Shown one piece after another: positions 51,058-59,027 of a stretch of 64,000 bases of DNA (position 1 is its first letter; every line of letters begins with the position of its first letter). The stretch covers positions 1 to 64,000 of the forward strand of contig NZ_FRFF01000136.1 in NCBI RefSeq assembly GCF_900143625.1, written 5' to 3'. The position numbers and the translations under genes were made by a program. Source of the stretch: Nocardiopsis sp. JB363 (GTDB lineage: Bacteria; Actinomycetota; Actinomycetes; Streptosporangiales; Streptosporangiaceae). Under the pieces are notes generated by a model, which saw only the letters and a program-made list of their open reading frames with translations, searched no databases and had not been told where the DNA came from.

Positions 51058-53640
51058 ATGCCCAAAAGCCCGTGGTCGGTTATCGGAGAAGCGCTGATCT
51101 CGGTGGTCATGCTCATCGGGCTGCCGGGACTGGCGTCCAAACTCGGGTGGCCGCTCAGCGAGGACGTTTCCTGGGTGTGGTTGTGGCAGTACCTGCGTGG
51201 TGGCACCCTGCCCGCAGAGGTGGTCCTCGCGGTGTTCGTGGCGCTGTTGTGGGCAGTGTGGGCCGCTTACCTGGTCATCATCGTCCTGGACATCCTCGCC
51301 CTGTTGCGCGGACTCGTGCCCCGGGTGGGGCTGGTGCGTTTGGTGTGGGTTCTGGCCACGGGAGGAGCGACTGCGGCGAGTACGCACACAGCGGCCGTGG
51401 CAGCCCATACCGACGCGGCCGTTGAAGCCCCGGCTCACTCTGTGCCGGGAGGGCAGGAGGAACCCACATCCGAGGACCGAGGACAGGAAGAGGAAGAAAG
51501 GGTGATCGAGAGGGCCCGCAACCTGTCCGGTTTCAGCTTCGACTCCGCCGATCTCACCTCCGGTATGCGGGACTCCTTGGAGCCGACCCTGGGCATGATC
51601 AACGACTTCAACCTTGCCGACGCTCCGGTCGTGGTGACCGGGCACACCGACCCTGTGGGCGACCCCGGCTACAACCAGGGTCTGTCGGAGCGGCGCGCTC
51701 AGGCGGTCGCGGACTACCTCGCCGAACACTTGGAAGAGCCTGTCGAGTTCGAGGTCGTCGGGGCGGGGTCGGCCCAGCCACCAACCGAGCCGGGTGCGTC
51801 CTACGCCGAGCACCGGCGTGTGGAGATCGCATACACCCTCCAACCCCCAAGCGTCGAGGAGCCGGGCGCCGAAGAGAAAGCCGAAGGCCAGGGCAAGGCG
51901 GCAGAGGAGACATCCGAACCCTTGCCCGAACAGGTGCAGCTGGATGTGAGCACCGCCAGCGACCACGACCGGCCCAGCCCGTTGTTGGTGGGCGCTGCGG
52001 CCGGAGCTGCCGGGGTGGGTGTGGGATATGCGGCCGGGCGCCGCCATGCCCACACACGAGGCACTCGGTCCGGCACGAAGGCCCCCGAGAGCGGGGAGGC
52101 GCCGGGCCAGTGCGAGGACGGTTCTGCCGAGACCGACGACGGCATCGATCCTCCCGGGGATGAGCTGGTGCGTGGTGACCTCGGAGGAGCCGAGAACGGC
52201 ATCATCGACTCTGACGGCTACATGTTGGTGGGCCAGACGGCCCGGGTCGACGCACGACAGGGGGTCGCCTTCATCGGGGCCCACGCTGCTGAGGTGTTGG
52301 CGGCTGTGGTCACCGGCCATGAGGGGCAGGGGCCGGTTGTCGCCACCCGGGCCGCTGTGGAGGCGCTGGGCGACATTGACGCGCTCACCTCGGGTGTGCG
52401 GATCGTGGCTGATCTGCCTGGTGTGCGACTCGCAGTGGAGACGGCTCTGCTGACGCGCCAGCGACAGAGCATGGATGACGAACTCGGGGCGGATGAGGCC
52501 AGCGGACCCGGTGCCCCCTGCAGCCTGGTGGTGTGCACAGCAACAGAGGCGCGCGACGCCCTCGAAGCCGACCAGGTGCTCAGGGACACCCCTGGGGTCG
52601 TGGTGGGGGTACTGGGCGAGCTTCAAGGTCTGGGGGCAATGGTGCACTGTGAGGATCTGGAACAGGCTCGGGTGACCTCCGAAGGCGGCCAGACCTTCGA
52701 AGTGGGCCTGCTGCGGCACCGCGTCCGTCCTGGGGGCCACAGCGCCCAGGACGAGGGGGAGACGTGCGTTTCGGAGCCTGCCGACCCCCAACCCGAACCC
52801 GAATTCGCTCCTGAGCCCGAGCCTGAGACGGAAGCTGTTTCTGCGCCAGAGCCGGTTGCCCAGCCTGCCCCCGCCCCCGAGGAGACAGATAGCAGCACGC
52901 ACCCGCCCTCGGTACGGGTGCGGTTGTTCGCCCCGCAGCCGGTGTGTGAGGCAGGCGGGCGTGATGCGCTGGCCCGGTCCAGCTCACGGCTGCTGCTGGC
53001 GATGCTCGCCCTGAGCCCCCGCGGGCTTTCCGAGAGCCAGATCGACGAAGTCCTCGCCTCTGGAAAAGACGAGAGTAAAGCCCGCAAGGACCGCTACAAC
53101 GCCATCACCAGCCTGCGAGCCCCGCTGCGCGAAGCGCTCAAATCCGAAGACGACATCCTCTTCAAGGAGAACGGACGTTACGTCCTCCAAGAAGGCCTGT
53201 TCGACATCGACGTGTGGCACACGAACGAGCTTAGGCAGCGTGTGAACCTTGCAGAGGAAGACCGGGAAGCGCTCCTGCGTGAGTTGGTGAGTTTCTGGGA
53301 GAAACCGCTTCTGTCCGATTGCGAGGAGGAGTGGTTTGCGCCCTACCGAAAGCACTACTCTGACCAGTTCGTCGAGGTGCTGGTCCTGTTGGCCAAAGAA
53401 GCCGAATCAGCGGAATCACGTGTTTTCTATTTGAAAAAGGCAATGGAGCTTGACCGCTTCAACGAATCCATCTACCAGGATGTGATGTGCGTCTATGGTG
53501 GAATGGGTCGCCCCGACGCGGTCCGGCGCACCTACCGTTCGCTGGAAACAGCCCTCAGTGAGCTGAAAAAGAAACCCAGCCCGGTGAGCGAGCAACTCCT
53601 GGACGGGCTCACCCACCCCGAGGCCCAGTCGCAAGGGTAG
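51058..53640 (+). CDS. Membrane protein with OmpA-like and BTAD domains
   Basis: This 860-residue fusion starts at ATG 51058 after AAGAGG. Two or three membrane helices lie in the first 110 residues (VVMLIGLPGLASKLG, VVLAVFVALLWAVWAAYLVI). An OmpA-like peptidoglycan-binding domain follows (about 150-270), with GHTDPVGDPGYNQGLSERRA as its signature. After a third hydrophobic stretch (LLVGAAAGAAGVGVGYAAG) come a vWFA-like or unknown middle domain and a Pro/Glu linker. A bacterial transcriptional activator (BTAD) domain ends the protein (MELDRFNESIYQDVMCVYGG). BTAD domains usually sit in cytoplasmic SARP regulators, so this may couple the cell wall with a cytoplasmic function of the pilus. It ends the Tad operon. 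Confidence 0.78.
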   Translation: MPKSPWSVIGEALISVVMLIGLPGLASKLGWPLSEDVSWVWLWQYLRGGTLPAEVVLAVFVALLWAVWAAYLVIIVLDILALLRGLVPRVGLVRLVWVLATGGATAASTHTAAVAAHTDAAVEAPAHSVPGGQEEPTSEDRGQEEEERVIERARNLSGFSFDSADLTSGMRDSLEPTLGMINDFNLADAPVVVTGHTDPVGDPGYNQGLSERRAQAVADYLAEHLEEPVEFEVVGAGSAQPPTEPGASYAEHRRVEIAYTLQPPSVEEPGAEEKAEGQGKAAEETSEPLPEQVQLDVSTASDHDRPSPLLVGAAAGAAGVGVGYAAGRRHAHTRGTRSGTKAPESGEAPGQCEDGSAETDDGIDPPGDELVRGDLGGAENGIIDSDGYMLVGQTARVDARQGVAFIGAHAAEVLAAVVTGHEGQGPVVATRAAVEALGDIDALTSGVRIVADLPGVRLAVETALLTRQRQSMDDELGADEASGPGAPCSLVVCTATEARDALEADQVLRDTPGVVVGVLGELQGLGAMVHCEDLEQARVTSEGGQTFEVGLLRHRVRPGGHSAQDEGETCVSEPADPQPEPEFAPEPEPETEAVSAPEPVAQPAPAPEETDSSTHPPSVRVRLFAPQPVCEAGGRDALARSSSRLLLAMLALSPRGLSESQIDEVLASGKDESKARKDRYNAITSLRAPLREALKSEDDILFKENGRYVLQEGLFDIDVWHTNELRQRVNLAEEDREALLRELVSFWEKPLLSDCEEEWFAPYRKHYSDQFVEVLVLLAKEAESAESRVFYLKKAMELDRFNESIYQDVMCVYGGMGRPDAVRRTYRSLETALSELKKKPSPVSEQLLDGLTHPEAQSQG

Positions 53641-53666
53641 GCCAGGGGCGAAAAACAGGGGGCTCC

Positions 53667-53738
53667 TGTGACTACGCCTGTGACTACGCCCGTCCCCCTG
53701 CCTGTGACTACGCCTGTGACTACGCCTGTGACTACGCC
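53667..53738 (+). repeat. Six-unit 12-bp tandem repeat
   Basis: The unit TGTGACTACGCC occurs at 53667, 53679, 53703, 53715 and 53727. The remaining 12 bases, 53691-53702, keep the phase but have changed. It lies just after the OmpA-BTAD stop. If translated it would encode a repetitive peptide, but the stop at 53640 precedes it. Confidence 0.85.
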
Positions 53739-53876
53739 AGCGCCCCCAGTGGCCCTCTAGGGCCGAAAGCTGGCATCCTTGCAGGTCAGGGCGCATCTGA
53801 GCGTGACTCACGCGGCCAGACTTATACCCAGTGGGTAGTCCACTTCACGTAGGGGGCGGCGGCCTCTCCTCCTCGT

Positions 53877-53907
53877 CGGCGGGGCGGCCTATCGGCCGAC
53901 CCGCCCC
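53877..53907 (+). terminator. Probable terminator of the Tad operon
   Basis: The hairpin GGCGGGGCGGCC with GGCCGACCCGCC around TATC is followed by the T-rich stretch TTCTCTTTCC. It is the last strong hairpin after the OmpA-BTAD gene. A second palindrome, GGCCCTCTAGGGCC, lies at 53751-53764. Confidence 0.65.
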
Positions 53908-54428
53908 CTTCTCTTTCCTCACTCCCTTCTCCTTCCCTCTTCTCTCCCCTCCCCAAAAACCAAAAAACCACCCTATAAACAAATCTAATAACATTCCTTT
54001 GGGCTGTGGTGATCGCCCAGATCAGTGTCGCTCATACATTTCATGATCGCCCAAAATCGCGTCGCCCATGCTCGTCGCCGGCCCCTCGCGCGCGTAGGCG
54101 CGTGTGCGCGATTCCTTCTCTGGAAAACGCGCGCCGAAAAAAGTTCTCGAGAAACCCGTGATCCGTGTTGACAAACACGGGTCACGGAAGTTGCTATGGG
54201 GTTGTTCCCGAAACGGCAACACGGTTCCGGGGTGACGGGAAGAATTTCCCGCGACACGAGTTGACAAACACGTGTCACCCAAGATCACCTAGGGTTCGCC
54301 ACCGAAACACATGACGTTTTCGGGGCGGCGGAAAAAGTTTCGCGAAACGAGTTGACAAACACTAGTCAACCAAGCGAAACTCGGGCCGAAAAAGAGAAAC
54401 ACCCGGCCATTATAAGGGGGGTCAAAGA
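53908..54428. promoter_or_regulatory. AT-rich control region with three palindromic boxes
   Basis: The AT-rich stretch at 53930-54010 leads into three boxes. TTGACAAACACGGGTCA lies at 54168-54184, TTGACAAACACGTGTCA at 54261-54277 and TTGACAAACACTAGTCA at 54352-54368, spaced 93 and 91 bases. Each is an inverted repeat TGAC/GTCA around the centre. Sequence between the boxes is also partly repeated, so the whole is a threefold degenerate repeat. TTGACA also fits a -35 box. It may be an operator set, a replication or transfer origin, or a partition site. No protein gene is seen before 54429. Confidence 0.7.
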
Positions 54429-54734
54429 ATGCGCACATTGCGCGCAACCTACATTATCGGGAAATGGGTATTCACCCGCCCGAAGCCGGCCTCGCCGGCG
54501 GTGATCGCCAACCGGGCCCGAGCCCAACGGGCGACCCGGGTCGCAGCCGACCACCGCGAAGCGATCGCCCGCGAGTTGGCCGCACGCGGTAGGGCCATGC
54601 ACCTGTACCGCACCGAAGGACCCAGCGAGGCCGCCCTTCAGGCGCAACGGGAACACGAACGGGCCGAGTTGTACCGGGCCGGACTCGAGATCACCTTGTT
54701 CCGGCTGCGCGCGCACCGGATCGTGCCGGCCTAG
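54429..54734 (+). CDS. Small basic hypothetical protein
   Basis: This 101-residue protein starts at ATG 54429, 60 bases after the last palindromic box. It is basic and mostly alpha-helical by composition (RARAQRATRVAADHREAIAR, then LQAQREHERAELYRAGL). No known domain. It is followed by a strong hairpin and then the first of four related genes, so it is the first gene of the control-region-driven set. It could be an autorepressor, but nothing in the sequence proves DNA binding. Confidence 0.6.
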   Translation: MRTLRATYIIGKWVFTRPKPASPAVIANRARAQRATRVAADHREAIARELAARGRAMHLYRTEGPSEAALQAQREHERAELYRAGLEITLFRLRAHRIVPA

Positions 54735-54737
54735 AGC

Positions 54738-54773
54738 GGGCCGGCACGCAGGCGCCAACCTGCGAGCCGGCCC
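54738..54773 (+). terminator. Strong hairpin after the small basic gene
   Basis: GGGCCGGC pairs with GCCGGCCC, and inside it CGCAGG pairs with CCTGCG around a 6-base loop. This is a nearly continuous 15-bp stem directly after the stop. Confidence 0.7.
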
Positions 54774-54860
54774 ACCGAACCACCCGCACCCACCGAGTTC
54801 TGGTGTGGAAGCCGAACGGCTGGGCGCGGGCCCAACACAACAACCCAGAAGGAGTGTGCT

Positions 54861-55496
54861 GTGAGCACGAGTATGCCTCACAAGCGGCGTCCGATCGAAG
54901 TCACCGCCGACCAGGTGGCCTACCTGCGCCACGCCGAACCCGGCAGCCTGCTGGTCTGGATCGAGGCCAGCAACGAGGTTCAGATCTACGGACCCACCGG
55001 ACGGCTAGGCGAGCACCGGATGATCATCGCTTCCCAGGACGCCCTGGACAGCCTCGCGGAGAACTGTGAAGAGAGTGGCAGGCCCACCCATGACGGGGAA
55101 CTGGCGAAGGACCTGACCGATATCGCCAACGACTGGCTGTGCGAGTGGCCCCAGGTGCGGGCCTTGACCCCGATGCTCACGCCGATCCGCCGGCGCCTGG
55201 ACCGACAAGGCATCTACCCGGCCGACAGTGTCCACACCTTCGGGCCGAACATCGGCCACAGGTTCAACCTGCCGGTCGTCACCGATACCTACGCTCGCCC
55301 CGACGGCAAGGCCCTTGCCAGGGTCACGGTACCGCTCGGCTTCGCCGAACCGGTGCACATCCAGGCCAGCGGCGTGAACGGGCCGCTGAGCGAACACACC
55401 ATGCAGTTCGACTACCTGCACATGCGCGCCGCAGATATCGAGGCCACGATCGCCACCACGGTCGCCGCCCACCTGGCCCTGTACTACCAGGACTGA
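54861..55496 (+). CDS. Paralogue family member A, unknown function
   Basis: This 211-residue protein is the first of four neighbouring genes that seem related: an early PGSLLVWIEASNEVQIYGP segment, a central long helix region (ANDWLCEWPQVRALTPMLTP), then a beta-rich end with TYARPDGKALARVTVPLG. GTG 54861 follows AGGAGTG. No known domain, signal peptide or catalytic motif is visible. It is a cytoplasmic protein by appearance. It is followed by the terminator-palindrome cassette that recurs ahead of B, C and D. Confidence 0.65.
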   Translation: MSTSMPHKRRPIEVTADQVAYLRHAEPGSLLVWIEASNEVQIYGPTGRLGEHRMIIASQDALDSLAENCEESGRPTHDGELAKDLTDIANDWLCEWPQVRALTPMLTPIRRRLDRQGIYPADSVHTFGPNIGHRFNLPVVTDTYARPDGKALARVTVPLGFAEPVHIQASGVNGPLSEHTMQFDYLHMRAADIEATIATTVAAHLALYYQD

Positions 55497-55512
55497 GCCA
55501 CAGCCACCTTCC

Positions 55513-55580
55513 GGGCCGCCCTGTCACGGGGCGGGGCGGCCCCTCACCCAGACCACATGCGCCGAGCGCTGAGTTCGGCC
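55513..55580 (+). promoter_or_regulatory. Terminator-palindrome cassette 1, ahead of gene B
   Basis: GGGCCGCCC (55513) pairs with GGGCGGCCC (55534-55542). After 16 bases an imperfect palindrome, GCGCCGA with TTCGGCC, occupies 55559-55580. It ends 20 bases before the start codon of gene B, leaving room only for the ribosome site. Cassettes 2 and 3 have the same order. Confidence 0.75.
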
Positions 55581-55600
55581 TGCCATGAAAGGACCCGGTT

Positions 55601-56200
55601 GTGACACCGACCTGGCCGCAGCACACCATCACCGTGCCCATGCTCACCGACCTGCACGAAAGCGGACCCGCAACGTTGATCACCGCACACGGGGCCCTAG
55701 CGTCCTACCGGGTGCAGCGCACCCGTGAGGTGGATCTGAACACCCCCGGGCTGGTCATCGCCTACGGACACGACGACCTGCGCTTGGACCTGATCGAGCA
55801 CGACGGCGACTGGGACCGGGTGGCCGCTGCGGCCACCAGCGCTGCCGCCAAGGCCCATCACCGGCTGTTCTTCCAGCCCCCGAGCCGCCTGGCTCGGGCG
55901 GTGCGGCGCGACCTGCACCGGCACGGTCTGCTCCTGGACTGCCGCCCCGAGGCCAGCCGTACCGAAGACGGCGCTTACCGGTGGGACGACTATCTCACCT
56001 GGGAGCACGACCCCCGGTTGAGCTTCACGATGACCTACGTCCAGCGCCATCGCGACAGCTTGCTGATCAGCTTGGCCATGTACGACCGGGACTACTACGT
56101 GACCTGCTGGCCTGAGCGAACCACCGCCACCAGTGGCACCCCGGCCTGCGTACGCGAAGCACCCGCACGCATCCAACGCCACCTGGACCTGCGGCCCTAA
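55601..56200 (+). CDS. Paralogue family member B, unknown function
   Basis: This 199-residue protein begins ITVPMLTDLHESGPATLITA and has the family layout: an early GP-LI-A strand, an acidic YGHDDL segment, a helix with RLARAVRRDLHRHGLLLD, then SRTEDGAYRWDDYL and a beta-rich tail. It matches gene D in the same order of features (TGPGALIIA, YAYGDL). No catalytic or binding motif known to me. Start GTG 55601, 20 bases after cassette 1. Confidence 0.65.
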   Translation: MTPTWPQHTITVPMLTDLHESGPATLITAHGALASYRVQRTREVDLNTPGLVIAYGHDDLRLDLIEHDGDWDRVAAAATSAAAKAHHRLFFQPPSRLARAVRRDLHRHGLLLDCRPEASRTEDGAYRWDDYLTWEHDPRLSFTMTYVQRHRDSLLISLAMYDRDYYVTCWPERTTATSGTPACVREAPARIQRHLDLRP

Positions 56201-56214
56201 ACACCGCATACCCC

Positions 56215-56281
56215 GGGGCCGCCCCGTCGCGGGGCGGCCCCACCACCCACACACCTTCGCGCCGAACGCTGTATTCGGCGC
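56215..56281 (+). promoter_or_regulatory. Terminator-palindrome cassette 2, ahead of gene C
   Basis: A perfect 11-bp hairpin, GGGGCCGCCCC with GGGGCGGCCCC and loop GTCGC (56215-56241), is followed by a perfect 8-bp inverted repeat, GCGCCGAA with TTCGGCGC, loop CGCTGTA (56259-56281). It is the best-preserved copy. Gene C starts 22 bases later. Confidence 0.78.
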
Positions 56282-56302
56282 ACCCTAAGAAAGGCACACA
56301 CC

Positions 56303-56974
56303 GTGACTGAACGCTCACCTCGTCTGCGCAAGGCGATGGCCGACTACTTCGACTACTCCGAGGTCACCTCGCACATGTTGTGCACCTTGGGCTGGGTCGG
56401 GCCGGGCGGGATGATCATCGCTGACTTTCGCCACCGCGAGTTCCGAGTAACCCACGCCCCCGACCACGGTGACGGGCTGATCTTGCCGGTATTCGGTTAC
56501 GGCGACCTCATCAAACACCACGACTGCATCGATGTGCACTACGGCACCTGGGACGAGTTCGTCACAGCGGTCGACTGCACCGCTTATGAGTGCATGGCCG
56601 AGCGCATCGAGGACCGCAACGCCACCCCATACGCACTCATCCGGATGCGCCAGCGCCTGCAGGAGCTCGGGTTCGATATGACCACCGCGCCCTCCTACCA
56701 CCGCCGCTACCTGGACCCGGGTGATTACCGGGGCCCCTCGGTCCTGCAGGTCAGGGAGAGCTACATCGACCGGGCGCACCCGCACCTGGAAGTGACCCTC
56801 AAACACCCCCTCCCTGAAGGGGACGAGAAGCCCGGGTTCTCGGTGATCAAGATCGCCGACCTCGGACGCCATGTCACCGGCTGGCCCAAGAAAATCCCCC
56901 AGCAGTTCGTCGCCGGCATGCAGGTCCACCTGATCCGGGAGCGGGTCGACGCGCACCTGGCCCGCACCAACTGA
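56303..56974 (+). CDS. Paralogue family member C, unknown function
   Basis: The 223-residue protein has the family layout: GWVGPGGMIIADFRHREFRV, VFGYGDLIKHHD, then a helical MRQRLQELGFDM segment and a beta-rich YIDRAHPHLEVTLKHPLPEG end. It is the longest of the four. No known domain or motif. GTG 56303 follows AAGAAAGG. It is flanked by cassettes 2 and 3, which suggests separate or attenuated transcription. Confidence 0.65.
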   Translation: MTERSPRLRKAMADYFDYSEVTSHMLCTLGWVGPGGMIIADFRHREFRVTHAPDHGDGLILPVFGYGDLIKHHDCIDVHYGTWDEFVTAVDCTAYECMAERIEDRNATPYALIRMRQRLQELGFDMTTAPSYHRRYLDPGDYRGPSVLQVRESYIDRAHPHLEVTLKHPLPEGDEKPGFSVIKIADLGRHVTGWPKKIPQQFVAGMQVHLIRERVDAHLARTN

Positions 56975-56991
56975 CCCCACCTCGCTTCACC

Positions 56992-57055
56992 GGGCCGCCC
57001 TGTCACGGGGCGGGGCGGCCCCCACACCCACCTGCGCCGAGACCTGTATTCGGCG
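56992..57055 (+). promoter_or_regulatory. Terminator-palindrome cassette 3, ahead of gene D
   Basis: GGGCCGCCC (56992-57000) pairs with GGGCGGCCC (57013-57021), the same hairpin as cassette 1. The palindrome GCGCCGA...TTCGGCG follows at 57034-57055. Gene D starts at 57076 after AGGAAGGA. Confidence 0.75.
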
Positions 57056-57075
57056 TACCCACAGGAAGGACATGT

Positions 57076-57708
57076 ATGGACATCCACCGTTCGCTCGCCC
57101 AGAGGCTGGCCGATCAGCACATCACCACCGACCTCCTACAACAGCTCGCCTCGACCGGGCCCGGGGCTCTGATCATCGCCAACAGGAAAGCCGGCGAGTA
57201 CCGCCTCACCCACCACCGCTACCTGCGTCCCACCCAAGGGGAGACGGTCGTCTACGCCTACGGCGACCTGACCCACGACTGGGACACCGCCCTGTTGATC
57301 AGCCCGCACGACCCCTGGGACCACATCACCCAGGCAGCCAACACCCTCGCGCACACCTGCCTGGAATGGCAGCCCTGGGAACCCATCACCTCAACACGAC
57401 GCCACTTCCAAGGACAACTCCGCCAAGCGATGTTCGAGCAGGGCTTCCTGCTCCTGCGCCGACCGATGTTCACCGACCGAGGTGGGATGCACCGCCTGGA
57501 CGACACCTACCTGGACACGACCCGGCCAGAGATCACGATCACCATCGCCGTGCCCTACCCCGAACCGGACAGGGGCAGCCCGATCATCACCTGGTGCACC
57601 CGCCGGGGCGTGTTCCAAGGCTGCACCCGATCGAACAGCGGCCAAGGTGCCCGCCCGTTCGCCCAGGACGTACGCACGAACATCACCCGAGTCTTCGACC
57701 AGCGCTGA
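57076..57708 (+). CDS. Paralogue family member D, unknown function
   Basis: This 210-residue protein is the clearest match to B: STGPGALIIANRKAGEYRLT, YAYGDLTHDW, LRQAMFEQGFLLLRRPMF, then DDTYLDTTRPEITITIAVPY and a basic end. Start ATG 57076 with AGGAAGGA 5 bases upstream. Its stop is followed by a strong terminator (57716-57741) and then the wHTH gene. Related genes occur only here in the window, so the set expanded within the element. Confidence 0.65.
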   Translation: MDIHRSLAQRLADQHITTDLLQQLASTGPGALIIANRKAGEYRLTHHRYLRPTQGETVVYAYGDLTHDWDTALLISPHDPWDHITQAANTLAHTCLEWQPWEPITSTRRHFQGQLRQAMFEQGFLLLRRPMFTDRGGMHRLDDTYLDTTRPEITITIAVPYPEPDRGSPIITWCTRRGVFQGCTRSNSGQGARPFAQDVRTNITRVFDQR

Positions 57709-57715
57709 CCCTCAC

Positions 57716-57741
57716 CGCCCCGACCCGGGTGGGTCGGGGCG
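57716..57741 (+). terminator. Terminator after gene D
   Basis: A perfect 11-bp stem, CGCCCCGACCC with GGGTCGGGGCG, with the four-base loop GGGT. It lies 8 bases after the gene D stop. Confidence 0.8.
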
Positions 57742-57767
57742 GGCGAACCCACACAAGGAGAGCCGAC

Positions 57768-58550
57768 ATGACCACTACCCGTGTACCCGCACCCGACCTG
57801 ATCATGGCCGCACTGACCCAAGCCACCACCCCGGTGACCGTAACCGAACTGGCCGAGGAAGCAGGGGTGGGACGGTCCACCGTGTCCAAGTACCTGCCCA
57901 CCCTGGAGAAGAACGGGGCTGCACTGCGCACCCCCGGAGGGCGGGAAGGACGACGTCGCCTGCCCGACCAGTGGCAGGCCGCACCAACGACCTCGCCCGA
58001 ACAGGAGTCGAGCGCTCCCGATGACCTCGAGGACCCCGACACCGTACCTGCCACCACGGTCGAGGTCACTGTCTGCGAGCAGCAGGTGAGCTCGACCTCG
58101 GTTGACATCGGTGAAACGCAAACGCAGGACCCGATCGAAAAACCCGCCCCCGAGACCGAGTGCCCGAACACTGGCCAGGTTCCCGCACCCGCCCCTGGTC
58201 CTCGCTTGGCCGATACCGCTCCGGTGCCGGTACCGACCTCGAGCGCACCTGCGCCCCGGACCAGCACCACACCGGTACGGGACCCTGCCCCCACCGGCAC
58301 GGATGAGCAGGCCCTGAACCCGATCAGCCGGTCGCGTCGGCTCGCGCCGGGAGAGCTCAAGACCATGGTCTGGGCCCTGCTCAAGAACTCCCCGGGTGAG
58401 GAGTTCACCGCCACCGCCCTCAGCCACATTCTCCAGGGGCGTTCCATCGGAGCTATCCAGAACAACCTCGCCAAGCTCGCTGAAGAGAACAAGATCGAGC
58501 TGGCCTGCGCCAAACCGCGCCGGTACCGGTTCGCCACCTCGGCCAACTGA
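57768..58550 (+). CDS. DNA-binding protein with two winged-helix domains
   Basis: This 260-residue protein starts at ATG 57768 after AAGGAGAG. The N-terminal winged helix (TPVTVTELAEEAGVGRSTVSK, split as VTVTELAEEAGV and GRSTVSKYLPTLEKNG) and a second one near the C-terminus (ATALSHILQGRSIGAIQNNL, then YRFATS) are joined by a 130-residue Pro/Thr-rich acidic linker. Such proteins bind two DNA sites at once. Lying directly after the paralogue set, it is a candidate regulator for the palindromes in cassettes 1-3 or the boxes at 54168-54368. Confidence 0.75.
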   Translation: MTTTRVPAPDLIMAALTQATTPVTVTELAEEAGVGRSTVSKYLPTLEKNGAALRTPGGREGRRRLPDQWQAAPTTSPEQESSAPDDLEDPDTVPATTVEVTVCEQQVSSTSVDIGETQTQDPIEKPAPETECPNTGQVPAPAPGPRLADTAPVPVPTSSAPAPRTSTTPVRDPAPTGTDEQALNPISRSRRLAPGELKTMVWALLKNSPGEEFTATALSHILQGRSIGAIQNNLAKLAEENKIELACAKPRRYRFATSAN

Positions 58551-58622
58551 CCCACCACCCCGGGGGTGTGTTCCACATCAGGGCACACCCCCACCTTCCC
58601 AATACCCCTAGGGAGTATTTCC

Positions 58623-59009
58623 GTGCTCGATCTCGTCTACCCATACCTGGCCTCACCTCTTTCCGGTCTGTCCTGCGGGCAGGCTTTGACAGGGGCCTTG
58701 GCCCTGAACGGGGCAAGCGCGCTGATCGTCCTGCTGGGCACCCTCAGCCGAACCCACCGCCTGCTGCAGACCTACTACGTACGCGGGGACTGGCCCGGCA
58801 TGGTGCACCACACCGAGAAGGGGCCCGGCACGGTGTGCGGGGCGTGCGGGCACCACCTGGCCGTGCACGACCGCTTTACCGGCCGATGCTGTTACGGCAC
58901 CCCGATGGAACTACTCGCGGTGTGCATCGCCCTGCCCCTACCCCGCAGGATGCGCGCCCTGGTGCAACAGCCGGGTTGTGCGTGCCGGCTCCGTGCCTGG
59001 AGGTGTTGA
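58623..59009 (+). CDS. Small membrane protein with Cys-rich zinc-like motif
   Basis: This protein has about 128 residues. GTG 58623 is chosen, in the frame that follows TAGGGAG. A membrane helix (ALALNGASALIVLLGTL) is followed by TVCGACGHHLAVHDRFTGRC, a C-x2-C...C-C zinc-ribbon-like motif, and a C-terminal CACRLRAWRC. It is probably a small inner-membrane protein with a cytoplasmic zinc knob. Function unknown. It is followed by an exceptionally strong terminator. Confidence 0.55.
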   Translation: MLDLVYPYLASPLSGLSCGQALTGALALNGASALIVLLGTLSRTHRLLQTYYVRGDWPGMVHHTEKGPGTVCGACGHHLAVHDRFTGRCCYGTPMELLAVCIALPLPRRMRALVQQPGCACRLRAWRC

Positions 59010-59027
59010 CCTGCCTACGATGCACCG

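Noticed and set aside
53667-53738. A CRISPR array
   Set aside because: Units are 12 bases with no unique spacers and no cas genes are nearby. It is a plain tandem repeat.
54168-54368. Three tandem promoters at the TTGACA boxes
   Set aside because: No consistent -10 hexamer follows at 16-18 bases in the three copies, while the inverted symmetry is conserved. An operator or origin role fits better.
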